Made by a program: the position numbers and the translations under genes. Under the pieces are notes generated by a model. That model did no database searches, was not told the origin of the DNA, and saw only the letters and a list, made by a program, of their open reading frames with translations. From NCBI RefSeq assembly GCF_963676685.1, contig NC_092345.1, positions 80,293,592-80,357,591 on the forward strand: DNA of 64,000 nt. The letters are read 5' to 3'. Positions 39,101-46,999 of the stretch are shown one piece after another (within the stretch, counting starts at the first letter, position 1; each line of letters begins with the position of its first letter). Source of the DNA: Mytilus edulis (lineage: Eukaryota; Mollusca; Bivalvia; Mytilida; Mytilidae).

Positions 39101-40686
39101 CTTTCCACGTTATTTCTTCAACAAAATACTTGAAATGTACCTAAGGTACAGGCACTAATGATAATTTTAGCATTTTTTAAGAAATGTAGGATACATAATT
39201 AAATTTCCCACCTATGCACATGCGCACACTTGTTCTTGTTCATACAACATAGTTCTGATGATTTTTCATTTAAAACCTTTTGAATTTTTCATCAAATCAT
39301 GTTTATAAACATATTTCTTATAATTTTATTCTTTTAGACTAAATCATCTAGAAACAAACCGCTGAAATGTAAGAAAATAACTGAATAGACCGATCAATTT
39401 ATACGATGTCCGGTACTGAAAATAGTTTACCTGTCACCTGAACAGGTAGATTTCAGCTGTCCAACAACTAATTAGCCTTGATTAAAATTAGAAAGTATTT
39501 AAGTAGGGGTGGTTTTGATAGTAGTTAATCATCTGTCACTTTTATGACCGGAAATGTGTGGCTGTTAAAAGCAAAATGTTCGGTCAAAAAAATCGCGATT
39601 TATGTTAAAATGACAGTCTTGTAAGAAAGCCTTGAAAACTAAAAAGTAGATGACCGTTTCATGTTTTGCCCAGCCAGACTTTTACCAGACATTATACAAT
39701 TGTTAGGAATGTATGACCGTTTTGGAAGCCTTGGTGTATTCTTTTTTTCAATTTTCAGTTATTGATAGTTCTACTATCAAAAGTTGTATGCAATATTTTA
39801 TCAAACACTGTGACTAAGCCCATTCATTGTGAATTGACCTTAATCATACAACAAACTTATGGAAACATTTCTAACTTACATTTTATCACTTTTTTTTAGA
39901 TTATATAAATATAAAAAAATGGAAATGTGGTATGATTGCTGATTAGACAACTGTTCACCTAAATTCAAATGAAATGGATGTAAGCATATATAGGCAACCA
40001 TATGGCTGTACAACTGTACAAAAAGTTTTTTTTTTTTTCAAAAAGAAAATATGAGATGTGGCATGAATACACAGGAGGAAGTTAATATCATTATAGGACT
40101 TTCAAATATCAAGAATAATCACATATATGTTTAATAAAAGTATAATATACTAAAATGTTTGAGAAGCAAAAAACTTATGTATTATTTGTGTGCAGCTTAC
40201 CAGAAAAGAACATACATATCATATAAATCATTAGAGAGATATACTTTTACTGCATCTTATATAGAATATATATATCAAGTTTTGTATCACATTTAGTTAT
40301 CAACAGTTTTTTGTCTGTTACTATTCTATAGGATATCTGTTTTACTCATATTTTAAGGCCTATTTGTGTTTACTAAAGTTGCTAACATTCTTTTGCCTCA
40401 TGCTCTGGTTCTTGGAAATCATTCCACAGCACATTTCTGTATTTTTCTAATTTACGACTTTCAACTGTATATTATAATATTAATGCATTTCTTTTTTAAT
40501 CCATATTGCTATAAATGTGTTTATTCCATTTACCTTTAGTTACACAAAGAAAAAATGGAAAAACAAAAGAAGGATAAAGAGGAAGAAAACATAGACCAAG
40601 GAAGTAAACAAAAGGAGCACAAGAATAAAAAATCATCCAAACATATTAATAAGAAATCATCCAAACATAGGTCAAAGGTAAAGTGA
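14966..40686 (+). CDS. Single-pass membrane protein with two tandem Ig-like modules (multi-exon, 5' end missing)
   Basis: Eleven exons join in frame by AG/GT signals: 14966-15111, 15537-15603, 29580-29867, 31025-31162, 31801-31923, 32660-32959, 34020-34154, 36093-36169, 37003-37097, 37666-37720 and 40540-40686, giving about 522 residues plus stop. Exon triplets A-B-C (15537, 29580, 31025) and A'-B'-C' (31801, 32660, 34020) are related. A and A' share an FWFEI or FFFEM motif. B and B' share EFKK and a LWS or VWS motif. C and C' share a Cys then GWYRC or GYYKC, as in the Ig F strand (GxYxC). Introns around B, C, A', B' and C' are all phase 1, typical of duplicated extracellular modules. A linker exon, a membrane span (about 20 residues of YIGVGVGTVLLLILGFLF type) and a Lys/Glu-rich cytoplasmic tail follow. 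No signal peptide exon was found upstream. The function is unknown; surface recognition or adhesion is an inference. AATAAA lies at 40740. Confidence 0.6.
15537..15603 (+). CDS. Ig-like gene, second half of module-1 part A
   Basis: Acceptor ATTTAG, donor GTATGC, phase 0 in and phase 1 out. It encodes 22 residues including SDADNFWFEI, which aligns with SDSHNLDQFFFEM of the exon at 31801. The 55-bp minisatellite begins only about 10-15 bp after the donor. Confidence 0.6.
15604..18397. repeat. 55-bp minisatellite, left part (about 50 units)
   Basis: The consensus contains ACATGAACCAACATTACAAA, then CATTGGAAACAATAGATTTA, then GTGTAGATGTACAAT, with period 55 bp. Most units differ by one to three substitutions. 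A 54-bp variant unit with ATGGATTAGTATAG marks positions 16791 and 17341, exactly 550 bp (ten units) apart. The blocks about 16741-17290 and 17291-17840 are nearly identical, showing a higher-order duplication. The array lies in the intron after the exon ending at 15603. Open frames on the minus strand (MYCTSTLNLLF type) are artefacts of the repeat. Confidence 0.95.
18816..19571 (+). CDS. LINE ORF1: SGNH/GDSL hydrolase-like protein, 251 aa
   Basis: The frame is intact from ATG to TAA. Residues 28-34 read ILSDSKG, with Ser32 in the position of the SGNH nucleophile (block I). Residues 85-90 read WLGTCN, resembling the block III GxND with Asn90. Residues 218-224 read RDGIHPG, supplying the Asp219 and His222 of block V. 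So the catalytic Ser-Asp-His set appears conserved. Esterase-type ORF1 proteins occur in CR1-like LINEs, where they are thought to act on lipids or membranes or as RNA-binding chaperones; the role here is unknown. The ORF is separated from ORF2 by a spacer of structured repeats, so ORF2 needs its own initiation. No introns are needed, consistent with a retroelement. The absence of any stop, unlike ORF2, suggests recent insertion. Confidence 0.85.
   Translation: MSETKLAKYLRTHNFVPPTGQTRRRPVILSDSKGFSLRNNIISPFDQNIIWWCKKGVTIEQSFAWLKRNLPTKLYEIGDIALYVWLGTCNLTTKEKSSKYISITTDNSDTVDKVISCIDDIKNYIQDFPQVKLIFLEVPVYSIKAYNQHQKHSDPKTFKQQDETLANQVWQVNEKIRATNQILNTRSPNFSLFLQARKQHRTRSRVEAWEYFNYNLYRDGIHPGQNLARVWLREIAERIKIDCWSKSEVKS
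19593..19641 (+). other. Structured motif copy 1
   Basis: An outer stem of AGATACAG (19593-19600) with CTGTATCT (19634-19641), 8 of 8 pairs, surrounds the core GCATGGGATGCCAAGCTAAC, within which GCAT can pair with ATGC across GGG. Confidence 0.75.
19769..19823 (+). other. Structured motif copy 2
   Basis: An outer stem of AAAGTTTAT (19769-19777) with ATAAACTTT (19815-19823), 9 of 9 pairs, extends inward with one T-T mismatch around the same core. The stem sequence is unrelated to that of copy 1, so pairing rather than sequence is kept. Confidence 0.75.
19941..19983 (+). other. Structured motif copy 3
   Basis: TACAGA (19941-19946) pairs with TCTGTA (19978-19983), and CAGT can also pair with ACTG inside it, around the unchanged core. 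Confidence 0.7.
20027..20074 (+). other. Structured motif copy 4 (diverged)
   Basis: The core has changed at two positions (GGGATACC, CTATCTG). ACAGA pairs with TCTGT, and an outer GTTT/AAAC pairing needs bulges. It is the most decayed copy. Confidence 0.55.
20141..22635 (+). CDS. LINE ORF2, N-terminal part: PHD finger, coiled coil, Q/P-rich region
   Basis: Residues 311-356 form a complete PHD finger (C4HC3): C311, C314, C326, C329, H334, C337, C353 and C356, with the WLHTVC signature. Before it is a polar N-terminal region. After it come a Lys-rich segment (KTKPKRAKKKD) and a coiled coil (about 445-570) rich in Leu and Gln. Then come Gln/Pro-rich repeats (TRPPIWTKP, then TRPPMWTRP after a frame change). 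The frame opened at 20141 stops at 22049-22051, but homology of the repeat shows the protein continues in the -1 frame to 22635. A further -1 change near the TTTTTT run (about 22573) leads straight into the endonuclease. PHD fingers in CR1-like LINEs are thought to help target chromatin. I read this as the N-terminal part of one long ORF2, not a separate gene. Confidence 0.8.
22576..26037 (+). CDS. LINE ORF2, C-terminal part: APE endonuclease, reverse transcriptase, Cys/His domain (frameshifted)
   Basis: Endonuclease: KLDNKPHEF and IIGTINIQN start it, IQEHW supplies the catalytic Glu, RGYGGTAI follows, then CGDMNAS (GAT at 23081), SQIDYF and the terminal SDHTLV. Reverse transcriptase: LKKKKDKTVPGNYRGI, QRGFTEGASS, ALDAEKAFDTLSHE (motif A), GVRQGAKLSS, then CADDIALL (24776 onward) as the YxDD box with Cys in the first position. 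The last segment (25039-26037) reads ALLGSGLHARTGMSP and ends with a CKLCKDNDETLEHFLLEC Cys/His motif. One-base losses near 22830 and 25027, both in A runs, break the frame. With the two changes upstream, 20141-26037 plus four bases is exactly 1967 codons. It would nick target DNA and reverse transcribe the element RNA if intact. Confidence 0.85.
26198..26236 (+). other. Structured motif copy 5 (3' UTR)
   Basis: GTGTACT (26198-26204) pairs with AGTACAC (26230-26236), 7 of 7, around the unchanged core GCATGGGATGCCAAGCTAAC. Confidence 0.75.
26272..26321 (+). other. Structured motif copy 6 (3' UTR)
   Basis: ATAG..CTG.TACA on the left pairs with TGTA.CAG..CTAT on the right (one T bulge, one T-T mismatch), enclosing the unchanged core. 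Confidence 0.7.
26773..28555. repeat. 55-bp minisatellite, right part (about 32 units)
   Basis: Same unit and phase as the left part. The 54-bp ATGGATTAGTATAG variant recurs at 27314, 27588 and 27862, spaced 274 bp (five units minus one base), and again at 28191 (329 bp, six units minus one). So three near-identical 274-bp higher-order units are present. The marker unit on both sides of the LINE shows one array existed before the insertion. Confidence 0.95.
28556..29579. other. Remainder of the 14-kb intron
   Basis: Unique-looking AT-rich intron sequence with a short (TG)n near 29152, ending in the polypyrimidine tract and acceptor TTCTTCTTCAG at 29579. Confidence 0.5.
29580..29867 (+). CDS. 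Ig-like gene, module-1 part B exon
   Basis: A 288-nt exon, phase 1 on both sides. It encodes FTCKWDNKE, AAFIEFKKPD, AYYREYERI and EKILWSDHLSW. It aligns with the exon at 32660 through FxFEFKK/FIEFKK, the following Tyr and Ile residues, and LWS/VWS plus a Trp. The Cys in FTCKW could be one partner of an Ig-type disulphide with the GWYRC Cys of the next exon. Confidence 0.65.
30230..30370. repeat. Dispersed SINE-like repeat fragment (family also at 52255, 60563 and, inverted, 31174)
   Basis: It shares TAGCTTGCTGTT, TGTACTTTG, TGACTTGGATGGAGAG and CATACCACATC with the copies near 52255-52395 and 60563-60700. The inverted copy at 31174 begins AGAAGATGTGGTATGAG. All are non-coding. Confidence 0.7.
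31025..31162 (+). CDS. Ig-like gene, module-1 part C exon
   Basis: A 138-nt exon, phase 1 on both sides (acceptor TAATTTCAG, donor GTAAGT). It encodes MKCENEQGWYRCTVFVKRP. Cys, then Gly-Trp-Tyr-Arg-Cys, is the GxYxC pattern of an Ig F strand followed by a G-strand-like TVFV. It is homologous to the exon at 34020 (DCKKNEGYYKCHVFV). Confidence 0.65.
31170..31390. repeat. Dispersed mussel-type repeat, plus orientation
   Basis: It begins AGAAGATGTGGTATGAG and continues with ATAGGCCAAAA, GGCTCACACCGAACAGCAAG and CATTCAAACGGGAAAAC. Related sequence occurs at about 9313, 39919, 40967 and (inverted) 30230, 52255 and 60563. It lies in the intron just after the 31162 donor. Confidence 0.65.
31801..31923 (+). 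CDS. Ig-like gene, module-2 part A exon
   Basis: A 123-nt exon, phase 1 on both sides. The split first codon becomes Cys; then VKYGRFKSKV, WGAGGSDSHN and DQFFFEMKS follow. It is the module-2 counterpart of the exons at 14966 and 15537, here in one piece. Confidence 0.65.
32660..32959 (+). CDS. Ig-like gene, module-2 part B exon
   Basis: A 300-nt exon, phase 1 on both sides (acceptor CATTCAG, donor GTGAGT). It encodes VHECRPSSG, LGFVFEFKKMGEEFY, NIVWSESVYW and a CKAGKTRC pair near its end. It aligns with the 29580 exon but has extra Cys residues, so a module-specific second disulphide is possible. Confidence 0.65.
33053..33636. mobile_element. MITE-like TIR element with an internal foldback
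   Basis: The ends AAAGGAGTAGGTTCAGTAAG (33053) and CTTACCGGACCTACTCCTTT (to 33636) are inverted repeats with few mismatches. Flanking TA on both sides suggests a TA target duplication. Inside, about 33277-33320 and 33373-33424 form a second inverted repeat (AAAGTGACCGCAT versus ATGCGGCCACTTT). It lies in the intron after the exon ending at 32959. A shorter relative is at 36554-36753. Confidence 0.65.
34020..34154 (+). CDS. Ig-like gene, module-2 part C exon
   Basis: A 135-nt exon, phase 1 on both sides (acceptor CATTTCAG, donor GTAAGT). It encodes TTDCKKNEGYYKCHVFVQF, the counterpart of the GWYRC exon at 31025, and ends in LKSPD before a split codon that becomes Cys with the next exon. Confidence 0.65.
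34352..35620. mobile_element. GCTCACCTGG-type element with an internal ~51-bp tandem array (34360-35015)
   Basis: It begins AGCTCACCTGGTCAAATG. Immediately inside, a unit of 48-53 bp with ATGGCCTGGGTTAAATACTA and TCACTTGT...CTGTTATTGC repeats about 13 times. After the array the sequence resumes as the body of this family, including CAGCAAGGTAAGATCTACAA, which matches the copies at 44411-45696. The array therefore grew from the 5' end of the element. Open frames across it are repeat artefacts. It lies in the intron between exons 34154 and 36093. Confidence 0.75.
36093..36169 (+). CDS. Ig-like gene, juxtamembrane linker exon
   Basis: A 77-nt exon, phase 1 in and phase 0 out. The split codon gives Cys, then a polar, acidic stretch with one N-glycosylation sequon (NNLT). 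It connects module 2 to the membrane exon. Confidence 0.5.
36554..36753. mobile_element. MITE-like TIR element, 200 bp
   Basis: AAAGGAGTAAGTTTGATAAG at the left and CCGAACTTACTCCTTT at the right are imperfect inverted repeats. The ends match those of the element at 33053-33636, so it is a second member of that family, inserted in the next intron but one of the same gene. Confidence 0.6.
37003..37097 (+). CDS. Ig-like gene, transmembrane exon
   Basis: A 95-nt exon, phase 0 in and phase 2 out. PPPIEKEEDYIDI is followed by about 20 hydrophobic residues (YIGVGVGTVLLLILGFLF) and, across the junction, basic STKKK. Acidic outside and basic inside fits a type I single-pass orientation. Confidence 0.7.
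37666..37720 (+). CDS. Ig-like gene, first cytoplasmic exon
   Basis: A 55-nt exon, phase 2 in and phase 0 out, encoding STKKKMQESKDKEQKIML. The donor GTATGA itself reads Val-stop, so retention of the following intron would give a very short tail. Confidence 0.5.
37721..40539. other. Intron of the Ig-like gene; poly-G tract and repeats
   Basis: It contains a 16-base G run (38111-38126) and a fragment of the AGATGTGGTATGATTG repeat family (about 39919-40010); the rest is AT-rich. No further exon is recognised. Confidence 0.45.
40540..40686 (+). CDS. Ig-like gene, terminal cytoplasmic exon
   Basis: Acceptor TACCTTTAG. It encodes LHKEKMEKQKKDKEEEN, then a Lys/Ser/His-rich end with a repeated KKSSKH, and stops at TGA 40684-40686. 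AATAAA follows at 40740-40745. GTAAAG just before the stop could act as a donor, so another terminal exon is not excluded. Confidence 0.5.
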   Translation, partial: LHKEKMEKQKKDKEEENIDQGSKQKEHKNKKSSKHINKKSSKHRSKVK

Positions 40687-40966
40687 AAATGGAAAACATG
40701 TGACAAAACTTTTGTTTATTTTCTGTTGTTATATTTGATAATAAATGAATTAAGCAAGCTCAAGGACATTGTTTGAAGCATCATAGCAAGGTCTAGAAAC
40801 CCTTTTCAATAGTTTTGTCTATGTACCCTTAAACTAAGCAGTCAACAGTTATGTCTTTGTTTAGTATGGTGTTGATAACCTAACCAATACAAATGCAAAT
40901 TTTGTATATTTTATAATGACTCCTTCAACTGAAGATAAACACATCTTAACAGCAGTTTAAGAATAA

Positions 40967-41410
40967 GGAGATGTGGTATGATTGTCAATGAGACATCCAT
41001 TTACCAAAGTTCAATTCAAGTTGATGTAAGCAATTATAGGAAACTATATGACAATCAACAATTAGAAAAACCCATACTGTATGGCTGGCCATAAAGTCTC
41101 TGACATGAAAAATATGAAACAATTCAATTGAGAAAACTAATGGCCTAATTTATAACAAAACAATTTATGAAAAACAAATATTACAGACATGAACCAATGA
41201 CAACCACTGAACTACAAGCACTTGACTTGGGACAGACACAGAAAGAATGTGGTAGGGTTAAACATGTTTGTGAGCATGCAAGCCTCCTCCTAACCTGGGA
41301 AAGTTGTGTAACAGTACAACTTAAGAAGGAACTATAAAAATCGGTTGAAAAAAGGCTTAACTCAATAGATTCAAATAGAATTGCATCTAACAAAAACACA
41401 AAGGGGACGT
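40967..41410. repeat. Long copy of the dispersed AGATGTGGTATGATTG repeat
   Basis: It starts GGAGATGTGGTATGATTG and continues with AATGAGACATCC, AGAAAACTAATGGCCTAATT, ACAACCACTGAACTACA, CTTGGGACAGACACA, CTCCTAACCTGGGA and AGGCTTAACTCA. It is the most complete member in the window. Non-coding. Confidence 0.7.
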
Positions 41411-41479
41411 GGCCAGGTACTTGTACATCGCAACAACAAAAAAGAGACTAAGTACAGATCTGAGAGTACATGCAGTTGG

Positions 41480-42510
41480 CATTTTAGGCCGGGATCCATT
41501 TTTTCAATTTCACACGGTCTTTAGCTGCTGTTCTTGCTGTAGCTCAACTGTTTCATCCAAGTGATATTCTTTTGTCTCTGCAGTCCGTCTCCAGATGGTT
41601 TGGGACATCCACACTTTTCTTTTTCCTTTTTCTCTATGGTTCCCATGTCACTGCAACTATGCATATACTATTGGTTTCCATCCTTAGTACATTGCCAATC
41701 CATCTCCAACGAATTTCTACTATGTCATCACTTAGTTTCTTTGATCCAGCTGTTATGTGGAATTTTTTTGTTTGATATAGTATTTGGCAATCTTATTTTC
41801 AGTGTCTATCTCAGACATCTAATTTGGAAGGTGTTAATTTCTTTTTATCTTGTTGAGATGTTTTCCAGGTTTCACATCCATACAGAAGAACTGATATGTC
41901 TAAGCTGTTAAATAACCTGACCTTCGTTTTAAATGACAGTAGTGGTACTGATGATCTCCATATTTTGCTTGACCTGCTGAATTGGCCTTAAGCTTTCTTG
42001 AACCTGTTGTCCATGTCATTGTCACAGCCACTTTGTTTGTTGTTACTATTCCTCCTAGGTATGTAAAGGTGTCGACATACTCAATGTCTTTCTCGTTTAA
42101 CTTCAAGAGATTGTTATTTGTGATGTCCATCTGCATTACTTTTGTTTTAGATGTTTTTATCTATAGCCCTATTTCGCTGACATTTTCTTGAAGTTTACTT
42201 ATTTTCAGCTGTATAGGTTGGAATTTGGAAGATAGTAGTGTTAAGTTGTCAGCAAAATCAAGATCTTATAGTTTGGTGGTATATTTCCATCTAATTCTTG
42301 CTTCATGACATGGTAAATGGCTATTAGAAATAAGAAGCCAGACACCAAGCATCCTTATTTACTCCTGTTTTTACTTTAAACTATTCTGGTTGTATTTCTT
42401 CGTCTATGACTGCACACTCAAATGAATCATAGATGAGTTTTTCTTGGATTTGGCAACCTTTTAAGATGGACCATATGTTTTCCCTGTGGATAGAATCAAC
42501 GCTCTTTGAC
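41480..42510 (-). pseudogene. RTE-like LINE reverse transcriptase relic
   Basis: Minus-strand translation gives, in order from 42510 downward with frame changes and stops, SIHRENIWSIL, VKTGV, LDFADNLTLLSS (the YxDD box with the second Asp changed to Asn), KTSKTKVMQMDI, DTFTYLGGIVTT, a VLLYGCETW-like segment and RWRWIGNVLRM. This order is that of the RTE-type reverse transcriptase C-terminal half. Multiple stops and the lost catalytic Asp make it inactive. The plus-strand open frames at 41561-41911 are shadows of it. Confidence 0.75.
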
Positions 42511-42779
42511 ACATTCCCCATTTCCATTCTCAATTTTAGTTGTATTAGCATTGGCACATCTCATTTCCATGGAGATATTTAAGCCATACACCTTCAGTCA
42601 TGGTTATTGACCTTGAAATTTGCAAAACTTATATGTTAAAGTGTTGCTATTTTATTTTCAACATTTACATTATCTAAATTACAAAAAAGCGAGACACATC
42701 TCTGTGAAAACAGTTTATTCTTTCTGAGTCTGCTGCAATAGCCTTTGATTTTCCCAAATCTAACCACAAGGCAGTGGCA

Positions 42780-43090
42780 TTATTAACTCATAGTTGGGTG
42801 CATGGATGTGTCCACTCGCCGATGGGCCTACACACTACATCACTAAGACCCTTGCTGCTCCGAGATCCTCTACAATAATACCTAGGATGCTAATTCCCAG
42901 TTACCAAGTGCTGTCACGGGGAGTAATTGTAGAAGTCCTGAGTATTGTAGAGGCTATGTACTTGCAGAAAGACTTTCGCACTCAGCTTTCTTTTCACCCG
43001 CAAGGCAGGCTAGCCAACGGTGATAGAGAGCCTATGACTGGAGACCCTCTTTCACTGCGGATAGACAGCTTACGTATTACAAAATAAGAA
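42780..43090. other. GC-richer repeat-like segment, family unknown
   Basis: About 300 bp distinctly richer in GC than its surroundings, lying between two retroelement relics. A 97-codon plus-strand frame crosses it but has no recognisable domain. It is probably part of a mobile element; I cannot name it. Confidence 0.35.
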
Positions 43091-43299
43091 AAAAAAATGA
43101 AAAAAGAAACCCAACAATCTAATAACACTACTACAATGGTCTTCAAGATAAATCCACTATTCGATCTTAGACTAGTGACTAAGAAAATGTATATAAGTTT
43201 CACCTTGCTGCGCTGGTGGTCAAAAGTGTACCACAGGATTATGTATGCGTCTAGAGTAATTAGAGATATACTGTGCAACTGATTACTAGCGTTTTGGTA

Positions 43300-44270
43300 T
43301 TAACCATATTTGGATTCTAAAACACTAAAGAACTTCTAGATAATCTTAAATCTCGATCTTTTCCTGAAATTAAATCTATCAAAACTTTGATATTTCAACC
43401 CTGTATACCACCATTCCCCATGTGAAAAATCGTCTAAAAGATATTATCCACAATGCTTTTCAACATAAAAACGGTAGCATACGCTACAAATTTATTACTT
43501 TGGGATACCATACGGCATATTTTGTTAATAGTGAAGAAAAAGGTAAAACATGCTACTCAGAGGAACAAGTGACCAGTTTACTTGAGTTTCTTATTGACAA
43601 CATATTTGTTGAATTTTGAGGTAGAATTTTTCAATACATTGTCCGCATTTCTATGGGAACAAACTGTGCGCCTCTCCTTGCCGTCCTCTTCTTATTTTTT
43701 TATGAATCGGAGTTCCTTCAGACGCTTGTCTTAAACAAGAAGATCAAAGAAGCCATGTCATTTAATTTCACTTTCAGATATATTGATGATGTTATTTCCA
43801 TTAACAATTCAAACTTTTCTGTTGGATTCAATTGATATATATCCACCAGAACTTGAAAATAAAGGAACAACAGACACGACTTCCTCAGTCTCATTTTCAT
43901 ATCTCTACCTTGAAGTTGACACATGGTCATCTCAGTACCAGAACCTATGACAAACAAGACGATTTAATATTGAAATTACCAATTTCCCCCACCTTTGTAG
44001 CTATGTACCAACTTCAGCTGCATATGGGATATAAATTTTTCCAATTTATATGGTATTCAAGAGCTTCCAGCTCCTACTCAGACTATGTGAAACGTCACCA
44101 GTGTCTGGGCAGAAAGTTGATGAACCAGGGGTATGCCGAAGAACGTCTCGTCATTTTTCTTAAAAAGTTAATCGAAAGGTACTAAGACTTTGTTGATAAA
44201 TATTCTGTATCTTCTTCACAAATTATACACGATGGTCTTGGAGTATAGATCCTGGGTACTGACTTGTTTT
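43300..44270 (+). pseudogene. Penelope-like element reverse transcriptase relic
   Basis: Plus-strand segments in three frames read FDISTLYTTIPH (motif A type), HVKNRLKDII, YKFITLGYHTAYFV, MGTNCAPLLA, FFYESEFLQTL, FTFRYIDDVISINN (YIDD catalytic box), then DKQDDLILKLPI, WYSRASSSYSDYVKRH and GRKLMNQGY. These are the characteristic conserved blocks of Penelope-like reverse transcriptases of molluscan type. Stops and frame changes (for example at 43617 and near 43830) show it is dead. Its 3' part appears to continue beyond the inserted element, at 45697-45990. Confidence 0.8.
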
Positions 44271-44410
44271 TCATCTTAATAACGTGTAACACTTTTCTTT
44301 TATTTGTCTTCGTGAATATATATCTATTTTGTGCTTCTTAGTTACATATTTGTTTGTAATTATAGTGATTAAGATTATAACACAGTGTTGACTACTGTAA
44401 CCCTATTTTT

Positions 44411-45696
44411 AGCTCACCTGGCCTAAAAGGCCATGTGAGCTTTTCTCATCACTTGGCGTCCGTCGTCGTCGTCGTCGTCTGTCGTCGTTAACAATTTTTC
44501 AAACATCTTCTCCTCTGAAACTACTGAATGAATTTGAATGAAACTTAAAATGATTGTTCCTTAGATTATCCTGCACAAAGTGTGTGCTTCGATTTTTGAT
44601 CCGTCAAAAAACATGGCCGCCGTTACTTTAAATAGAACATAGGGGTCAAATGCAGTTTTTGGCTTATATCTCAAAAACGAAAGCATTTAGAGCAAATCTG
44701 ACATGGAGTAAAAATGTTCATTAGGTCAAGATCTATCAGCCCAGAAATTTTCAGATGAATCAAACAAACCATTGTTGGGTTGCTGCCACTTAATTGGTAA
44801 TTTTAAGGAAATTTTGCAGTTTTTGGTCATTATCTTGAATATTATTATAGATGAAGATAAACTGTAAACAGCAAAAATGATCAGCAAAGTAAGATCTACA
44901 AATAGGTTAATATGACCAAAATTGTCAATTGACCCCTTAAGGGGTAAATGTCCTTTAATGACAATTTTTCACAATTTGTTCATCATATTTGCTAACTTTA
45001 AAAAATCTTCTCCTCTGAAACTACTGAATTGATTTGGATGGAACTTAGCATGATAGTTCCTTAGATTATCCTGCACAAAGTGTGTGCTTCGATTTTTGAT
45101 CTGTCAAAAAACATGGCCGCCCTTACTTTAAATAGAACATAGGGGTCAAATGCAGTTTTTATACGACCGCAAAATTTGAAAAATTTTTGGCTTATATCTC
45201 AAAAACGAAAGCATTTAGAGCAAATCTGACATGGGGTAAAAATGTTCATTAGGTCAAGATCTATCAGCCCTGAAATTTTCAGACGAATCAAACAAACTAT
45301 TGTTGGGTTGCTGCCACTTAATTGGTAATTTTAAGGAAATTTTGCAGTTTTTGGTCATTATCTTGAATATCATTATAGATAAAGATAAACTGTAAACAGC
45401 AAAAATGATCAGCAAAGTAAGATCTACAAATAGGTTAATATGACCAAAATTGTCAATTGACCCCTTAAGGGGTAAATGTCCTTTAATGACAATTTTTCAC
45501 AATTTGTTCATCATATTTGTTAACTTTATAAAATCTTCTCCTTTAAAACTAAACCAAATTCAACCAAACTTTATTTGAATGATCAGTAGGGTGTATAAAA
45601 TAAAGTTTGTGTTTTATTTTCTATTTCGTCAAAAAACATGGCCGAAGGCATTGTTTACCAGGTGAGCGATTCAGGCTCTTGAGAGCCTCTTGTTTA
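44411..45696. mobile_element. GCTCACCTGG-type TIR element, nested in the Penelope-like relic
   Basis: GCTCACCTGG (44412-44421) and CCAGGTGAGC (45658-45667) form the inverted ends. The left end continues as a hairpin (AGCTCAC..GGCC / GGCC..GTGAGCT) and the right end is followed by AGGCTCTTGAGAGCCT. A (GTC)n run lies near 44458. Internally a block of about 500 bp is directly duplicated (starting about 44505 and 45003). The second copy carries a 28-bp extra insert beginning ATACGACCGCAAAA near 45160. No coding. The copies at 13434 and 34352 are relatives. Confidence 0.75.
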
Positions 45697-45990
45697 CATT
45701 TTATACCTGTTATGTCTGTTTGTTTTGTTCACACATTGTTGTCAACAACAACAATATAGTGGAAGTTTGATGCGGCTGTCATACAAGTGAGAGGTTAAGC
45801 TAGCTTTAAAACTTGTTTTGATCCAACATTTTCTACATAAGACGATTCGTGTACCAAGTCAGGAAAATGACAGTTTTTATCCATTCGTTTGATGTGTTTG
45901 AGCTTTTGATTTTGACATTTGATTAGGGACTTTTCTTTTTGAATTTTCCTCTGAGTTTAGTATTTTTGTGATTTTACTTTTTTCCTAACG
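45697..45990 (+). mobile_element. Penelope-like 3' region, continuation after the nested insertion
   Basis: It contains GTGGAAGTTTGATGCGGCTG, TGAGAGGTTAAGC, GTACCAAGTCAGGAAAATGA and TTCGTTTGATGTGTTTGAGC. The same block recurs at 53780-53960 and 56992-57190 without the reverse transcriptase, so it is a dispersed 3' end. Assigning it to the 43300 relic rests on order, orientation and recollection of similar elements. Confidence 0.55.
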
Positions 45991-46999
45991 TACTATATGG
46001 TATGGGTTTTGTTCATTAATGAATGCCATACAGTGACCTGTATTTGTTCTCCTCTAATTGACACAATAAACACTAGGCTTCCTTTCCTCATTAAATCTGG
46101 GCAGCTAGTATAGACGCTATGTCTTAGATATCTATCTATTTTTGAACGGTATGCTATGTAGCTAGCCTATCAAATGGCGTCATATATGATTAGTAATAAC
46201 CTTTCCGATGCCATTTTGTATTCGCTAGAAAACAAGATTTTTTGGGGCTATCTAAAACTGTTTAGTGGCTAGGCTAGCTGGACGTTCAATAGCCAAAATC
46301 TAGGGAGTGCTATGTAGCAGCTACAATATTGAACGCAACCTTGCGTATTCTAATTTAGCAAGGAACTCAATTGAGTCATCATCCGGTACCATTTGTCTCG
46401 AACACAACACTGAAGGACAGACAGATAGACAAAGCGATCACTATATTATGACCCCGTTTTTTTTCAAACAGCACGATAAAAAATGAAGTAGAAAGACTGA
46501 TAAGCATTGAGCTACATGCATTTGTCTCTGTAGATACATCATGTTTGTGGAAATTTTTATCAAAAGTGTGAGCATTTAAATCTTTATAATGTTGGACAAT
46601 AGGTTAACAAACAGATAATACCAATATGTTGAAACGGACTTAACTCTTCAGCTCTAATATCGCCCCAAAGATAAAAGAAACCCTTGGAAGTAATATCAAA
46701 ATTCTGTTAGTAAAAATGTATTGTCATCTTTTTTGAAATTTCACGCGTGTCTGCCGCAAATTTAAAATGATGAGTTTATTTCCTATCAAAATTTAAAATC
46801 ACACCACAGACTTACCAATTTAGCTGTTGTTTTACAGTGCCGAAAAAACAACCAAACACACATCTTTTTCTCATTCAAAGCGTTAAATTACTAACAACGT
46901 CACCAGAGTTTAATTTAATAATATACTCACTTTAGTAACTTAGTTATATGCGAGAATATTATCTACAAATAAAATGCTTCTTGTTAAGTATAACTTCAT
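45991..46999. other. No gene recognised
   Basis: Region downstream (3') of the minus-strand C1q gene. No open frame with features and no clear repeat. Confidence 0.5.

Noticed and set aside
41561..42191. Plus-strand frames of 116 and 69 codons
   Set aside because: They lie antisense to a recognisable RTE-like reverse transcriptase relic.
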